Positions 6,396 through 7,139 of a DNA stretch of 7,139 bases are shown here, piece by piece. The stretch covers positions 1-7,139 of the forward strand of contig CAUDHE010000107.1 in the NCBI GenBank assembly GCA_958449275.1, written 5' to 3'. The notes beneath the pieces were generated by a model. It did no database searches. It was not told the DNA's origin and worked only from the letters and a program-made list of their open reading frames with translations. Source of the stretch: an uncultured Alistipes sp. (lineage in GTDB: Bacteria; Bacteroidota; Bacteroidia; Bacteroidales; Rikenellaceae). The position numbers and the translations under genes were made by a program. The stretch's first letter is position 1, and each line of letters opens with the position of its first letter.

Positions 6396-6971
6396 TTAAT
6401 AGTTCTCTTTCTTAGGCTCGAAATATGCCTGCGGGTGGGCGCATGCGGGGCATTTGAGCGGAGCCTCCTTGGCCTTGCACACGTAGCCGCAGTTGCGGCA
6501 CTGCCACCAGATCTCGTTGTCGCGTACGAAGAAATTGCCGTCGGTTATACGGCTGAGCAGTTTCAGGTAACGGCTTTCGTGCTCGATTTCGACTTTGGCT
6601 ATCTGACGGAAGGTGTTGGCTATTTCGGTGAATCCCTCTTGTTCGGCAATCTCGGCGAATCCCGAATAGAGTATGTCCCACTCCTCGTGTTCGCCTTGTG
6701 CGGCGGCCAGCAGATTTTCGGGCGTAGAGCCTATGCGTCCGGCGGGATATGCCGCCGTGATGGTCGCTTCGCCGCCTTCCAGGTATTTGAAGAAACGCTT
6801 GGCGTGCTCCTTCTCCTGTTCGGCCGTTTCGGTGAATACGGCCGCTATCTGTTCGTATCCCTCTTTTTTCGCCACGCTCGCGAAGAATGTGTAGCGGTTG
6901 CGCGCCTGACTTTCGCCGGCGAACGCCTTGAGCAGGTTCTGCTCGGTCAAAGTGCCTTTGATGCTTTCCAT
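6396..6971 (-). CDS. rbr: Rubrerythrin
   Basis: Cytosolic non-haem iron protein that reduces hydrogen peroxide to water in anaerobes, using electrons passed through a rubredoxin-type centre. The 191-residue length is typical. The N-terminal ferritin-like four-helix domain (about 1-140) carries the expected di-iron ligands: E20 in AGES, E53 and H56 in EQEKEH, E94 and E97 in GEHEEW, and E128 and H131 in VEIEHE. The C-terminal rubredoxin domain has C158-x2-C161 and C174-x2-C177 for one iron, in QCRNCGY and KCPACAHPQAYFE. All ligands are present, so the protein should be active. The start is the ATG at 6971, giving the family's usual N-terminus, and the stop is TAA at 6398-6396. It is a single-gene unit ended by a strong hairpin and divergent from an unseen gene to the right. 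Peroxide or oxygen induction is known for the family but not shown here. Confidence 0.97.
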   Translation of the reverse strand: MESIKGTLTEQNLLKAFAGESQARNRYTFFASVAKKEGYEQIAAVFTETAEQEKEHAKRFFKYLEGGEATITAAYPAGRIGSTPENLLAAAQGEHEEWDILYSGFAEIAEQEGFTEIANTFRQIAKVEIEHESRYLKLLSRITDGNFFVRDNEIWWQCRNCGYVCKAKEAPLKCPACAHPQAYFEPKKENY

Positions 6972-6984
6972 GATTGTTTCGATG

Positions 6985-7073
6985 TTTCGGGTGATTCTGT
7001 TTTCCGTTTACGTTTTTCGGGTGTATGCAAAATTCCTACCAACTGCCGTCGCGCGTGCGATACGAACCCGAAA
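6985..7073. repeat. Three copies of an 8-mer upstream of rubrerythrin
   Basis: TTTCGGGT occurs at 6985-6992 and 7015-7022, exactly 30 bases apart, and again inverted as ACCCGAAA at 7066-7073. The first two are extended to TTTCGGGTG. The outer copies flank the weak candidate promoter box at 7028-7035. They may be regulator sites for rubrerythrin or the divergent gene, or chance. Confidence 0.3.
7028..7035 (-). promoter_or_regulatory. Weak candidate -7 box for rubrerythrin
   Basis: On the minus strand GAATTTTG (7035-7028) differs from TAnnTTTG at one position. It would give a leader of about 50 bases, A-rich next to the ATG at 6971. No matching -33 element was seen, which would fit an activator-dependent promoter but also a wrong call. 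Confidence 0.25.
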
Positions 7074-7094
7074 GACGATAAAATCGAAATAAAT

Positions 7095-7125
7095 TTTGTA
7101 CACCCGTCGGCTTGTGCTATCTTTG
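7095..7125 (+). promoter_or_regulatory. Near-ideal Bacteroidetes promoter firing off the right edge
   Basis: TTTG at 7095-7098 and TATCTTTG at 7118-7125 match the -33 (TTTG) and -7 (TAnnTTTG) consensus exactly with 19 bases between them, inside an AT-rich stretch. Transcription would start near 7130. The gene it drives lies beyond the window and is divergent from rubrerythrin; no start codon for it is visible. Confidence 0.75.
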
Positions 7126-7139
7126 CAAGAACAATAGGA

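Overview
The window looks like chromosomal DNA from a GC-rich member of the Bacteroidales, most like Alistipes (Rikenellaceae). The evidence is the high GC content, several copies of the Bacteroidetes promoter box TAnnTTTG, A-rich leaders without clear Shine-Dalgarno sites, and a gene set (TolC/HlyD export pair, DcaP-type porin, CapA-type metallophosphatase, rubrerythrin) usual for that group. The genus is an inference from composition and gene content. I see no phage, transposon, CRISPR array, tRNA or rRNA.

Layout. Positions 1-2210 (minus strand) hold an outer-membrane TolC-family channel gene followed 20 bases later by the first 242 codons of an HlyD-family periplasmic adaptor gene, which runs off the left edge. 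They look like one operon for an export pump whose inner-membrane part lies outside the window. Positions 2339-3583 (minus) encode a membrane-anchored calcineurin-type metallophosphoesterase. Divergent from it, at 3676-5028 (plus), is a DcaP-like outer-membrane porin gene ending in a strong intrinsic terminator. A CapA-family (PGA_cap) metallophosphatase follows at about 5225-6301 (plus). It converges on a rubrerythrin gene at 6396-6971 (minus), with a perfect 16-bp hairpin between the two. The last 168 bases are a divergent intergenic region holding a near-ideal promoter that fires off the right edge.

How the genes relate. Only TolC and HlyD clearly work together. Five of the six products act in or on the cell envelope (adaptor, outer-membrane channel, membrane phosphoesterase, porin, secreted phosphatase-like protein), while rubrerythrin is a cytosolic peroxide-detoxifying protein. 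Terminators and separate promoters indicate that the remaining genes are transcribed individually.

No gap longer than 300 bases lacks a gene; the longest are about 196 bases (5029-5224) and 168 bases (6972-7139). I do not find a convincing novel system. The observations most worth a second look are two TTG start codons that lie inside promoter boxes and so are probably false starts, a possible near-leaderless GTG start for the CapA-family gene, and repeated 8-mers in the rubrerythrin upstream region.
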